In this document: positions 48,041 to 48,185 of the stretch, in pieces
Numbering within the stretch: position 1 is the first letter of the stretch
Layout: each line of letters starts with the position of its first letter
From: an uncultured Ruminococcus sp.
Lineage (GTDB): Bacteria; Bacillota; Clostridia; Oscillospirales; Acutalibacteraceae
Assembly: GCA_902762615.1 (NCBI GenBank)
Contig: CACWOX010000025.1
Span: forward strand, 1 to 48,185
DNA length: 48,185 nt
Direction: 5' to 3'
Position numbers and translations under genes: made by a program
The notes under the pieces: model-generated
The model's database searches: none
Seen by the model: the letters and a program-made list of their open reading frames with translations, nothing else
Told to the model about the DNA's origin: nothing

Positions 48041-48088
48041 GTGTATAAGTGTATAAGTGTATAAGTGTATAAGTGTATAAGTGTATAA
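48041..48088. repeat. Six tandem copies of the 8-bp unit GTGTATAA
   Basis: GTGTATAA is repeated six times exactly, with a partial copy (GTGATAA) before it at 48034. It lies in the 5' region of pepO. Bases 48089-48185 show no gene. Confidence 0.85.
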
Positions 48089-48185
48089 CCTTAATCCGTG
48101 AAATTGAAAAAGTGCAGAAGTTGAAAACCGCGCAAAACAGGGCGTTGACAGCCGGAAAAAGAAAATATGGTACTCACCCAAAAGG

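Noticed and set aside
48034-48088. CRISPR array
   Set aside because: The units are 8 bp and directly adjacent with no spacers. It is a simple tandem repeat. No cas genes are in the window.

Overview
The window looks like a low-to-mid GC, spore-forming, Gram-positive gut Clostridium, most probably Oscillospiraceae/Ruminococcus-like. This is an inference from the cotJ spore-coat operon, an alaS T-box leader, a T-rich ECF sigma/BspA-LRR fusion, InlB-type repeat surface proteins, frequent TTG starts with strong Shine-Dalgarno sequences, and the codon style. No 16S rRNA or canonical tRNA gene is present to confirm it.

Bases 1 to about 13150 are the right-hand part of a prophage. On the minus strand, read from right to left, come early small genes, an SMC-like ATPase, a truncated phage ATPase, a head protein, a scaffold, the major capsid, connectors, a tail fibre and a tail protein cut by the window edge. 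No terminase, portal or tape-measure gene is visible. A clear junction near 6.5 kb shows that the element has lost a block of genes. A divergent promoter/operator region at 10.02-10.13 kb separates these genes from a plus-strand lysogeny module: an XRE repressor, a stand-alone HsdR-N-like nuclease and a large serine integrase. The integrase ends at a partly dyad-symmetric sequence that lies inside the spore-coat gene cotJC. Only the first 31 or so cotJC codons remain here, behind cotJA and cotJB, so the prophage splits cotJC in a skin-element-like arrangement.

Bases 14.2-19.1 kb are host genes: a 1-Cys Bcp peroxiredoxin, an Smr-domain protein, an unknown protein, a large imperfect inverted repeat, a Cys-rich DUF6062-like protein, and then the most striking locus. 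Three Y-RNA-like genes stand in tandem in front of a bacterial Ro60 (Rsr) gene. Two of them carry a circularly permuted tRNA-like module whose acceptor stem is closed by a short loop. One has a full anticodon arm with the loop CTTTTAA. The third has Y-RNA ends but no tRNA module.

Bases 19.2-28.4 kb encode cell-surface functions on the minus strand. There is an 1810-residue InlB-type repeat protein with a sortase-like tail. Upstream of it is a membrane-tethered ECF sigma factor fused to an extracellular leucine-rich-repeat domain. A GtrB-like glycosyltransferase and a lipoprotein follow. Bases 28.6-32.8 kb are sbcD-sbcC.

Bases 33.3-40.6 kb hold alaS (minus strand, with a T-box leader) flanked by two secreted proteins that share Ig-like repeats but have different peptidase or hydrolase domains. 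Bases 40.8-46.0 kb are a two-component system with an ABC transporter (OmpR-type regulator, histidine kinase, MacB/BceA-like ATPase and FtsX-like permease), with recognisable operator-like sequences. The window ends with a PepO-like M13 metallopeptidase. Short 7-10 bp tandem repeats sit at several gene boundaries.
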